Shown here piece by piece: positions 5,840 to 6,359 of a stretch of 6,359 bases of DNA. The notes beneath the pieces are model-generated. The model was given only the letters and a program-made list of their open reading frames with translations, had not been told where the DNA came from and ran no database searches. The translations under genes and the position numbers were made by a program. This DNA comes from Pseudolysobacter sp. (lineage in GTDB: Bacteria; Pseudomonadota; Gammaproteobacteria; Xanthomonadales; Rhodanobacteraceae), in assembly GCA_025351985.1 (NCBI GenBank), contig JANXUW010000061.1, forward strand, positions 1 through 6,359. Reading direction: 5' to 3'. The number at the start of each line of letters is the position of its first letter. The first letter of the stretch is position 1.

Positions 5840-6359
5840 TCATTTGTTCAACGGCGCGCCGCTGATCAATCCCTGCTCGCGCAGCCAGGCGCAGGTATCG
5901 GCGATCAACACGTTCAGCGCGGTGCTGCGATAACCGAGTTCGCGTTCGGCCTTGCTTGAATCCACGCGCAAATGGTGACAGGTAAATGCCACCGCTTCCG
6001 GTGTCAATGATGGCGCGCGGCCGCTGAAACGGCTGTAGAAATTCAGCACCTGCGCATAAGCGCGCAACACCGTTGCGGGCAACGCGCGTTTTGGCGACGG
6101 TCGTCCGAGCTGGCTCGCAATTCCCCGCACCAGTGTCAGAAAGCTTGCGTGGTCGCCGCCGAGCAGATACGACTCACCGCTGCGCCCACCGCGCCACGCC
6201 GCAATATGGGCGGCAGCGACCTGGCGCACATCGGCGAACGCGCCCGCGCCCGGTGGCGCGCCGGGCAGTTTGCCCTGATCGATCATGATGAACATCTGCG
6301 CCCAGTTATGGCGGTCGCCGGGGCCGAGAATGTGTGCGGGATTGAGGATTACCGCATCG
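5840..6359 (-). CDS. Extended SDR: NAD-dependent epimerase/dehydratase, C-terminal part
   Basis: The frame is open from the right edge to the stop at 5842-5840; 172 complete codons are visible, so the start and the nucleotide-binding half (Rossmann glycine motif, YxxxK) lie outside. The visible part starts DAVILNPAHILGPGDRHNW, the usual strand and GPGD turn after the catalytic region of extended SDRs. Then come GKLPGAPPGAG and FADVRQVAAAHIAAW, the DVRDVA-like motif of this family, and further on a segment (SSKAERELGYRST) typical of its end. These features point to the COG0451 group of NAD(P)-dependent epimerases, dehydratases and dihydroflavonol-reductase-like enzymes; the substrate cannot be told. 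Cytoplasmic. The internal ATG at 6295 is not the start, because conserved family sequence continues upstream. It may be co-transcribed with the two genes that follow. Confidence 0.9.
   Translation of the reverse strand, partial: DAVILNPAHILGPGDRHNWAQMFIMIDQGKLPGAPPGAGAFADVRQVAAAHIAAWRGGRSGESYLLGGDHASFLTLVRGIASQLGRPSPKRALPATVLRAYAQVLNFYSRFSGRAPSLTPEAVAFTCHHLRVDSSKAERELGYRSTALNVLIADTCAWLREQGLISGAPLNK

Overview
The window looks like a chromosomal segment of a moderately GC-rich Gram-negative bacterium. A xanthomonad-type gammaproteobacterium is my best guess, from the kind of secreted S53 peptidase, the DUF3667 membrane protein and a CRP/Clp-like operator; this is inference, since no rRNA or other lineage marker is present. 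All four supported genes lie on the minus strand, so the window reads right to left.

Right side (6359 to 4187): a probable three-gene cluster. It starts with the C-terminal part of an extended short-chain dehydrogenase/NAD-dependent epimerase (its N-terminus lies beyond the right edge). After 64 nt comes a 127-residue exported protein of unknown function with clearly lower GC. After only 5 nt follows a 399-residue DUF3667 membrane protein with an N-terminal four-cysteine zinc-ribbon-like motif.

Middle (4186 to 3816): an AT-rich intergenic region of about 370 nt. It holds the candidate control region of the last gene: a near-consensus CRP/Clp-type palindrome, an overlapping -35/-10 pair, a perfect 8-bp leader hairpin with a GCAA loop, and a T8 tract just before the start codon. 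A second inverted repeat lies further upstream.

Left side (3815 to 1 and beyond): one very long gene that fills 60% of the window and runs off the left edge. It encodes a secreted S53 (sedolisin/kumamolisin-type) serine-carboxyl peptidase: signal peptide, pro-kumamolisin activation domain, a catalytic domain with all signature residues visible, then at least five tandem Ig-like repeats of 103-106 residues and the start of a sixth. At least 1271 codons are open with no stop.

The likely biology is a large secreted protease on an Ig-repeat stalk under its own, possibly CRP/Clp-controlled promoter, next to an unrelated cluster of envelope or housekeeping genes. I see no CRISPR, tRNA, rRNA, insertion sequence or recognisable defence system. 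Nothing here clearly amounts to a new system; the points most worth checking are the protease leader architecture, the mosaic Ig repeats and the unrecognised low-GC exported protein.
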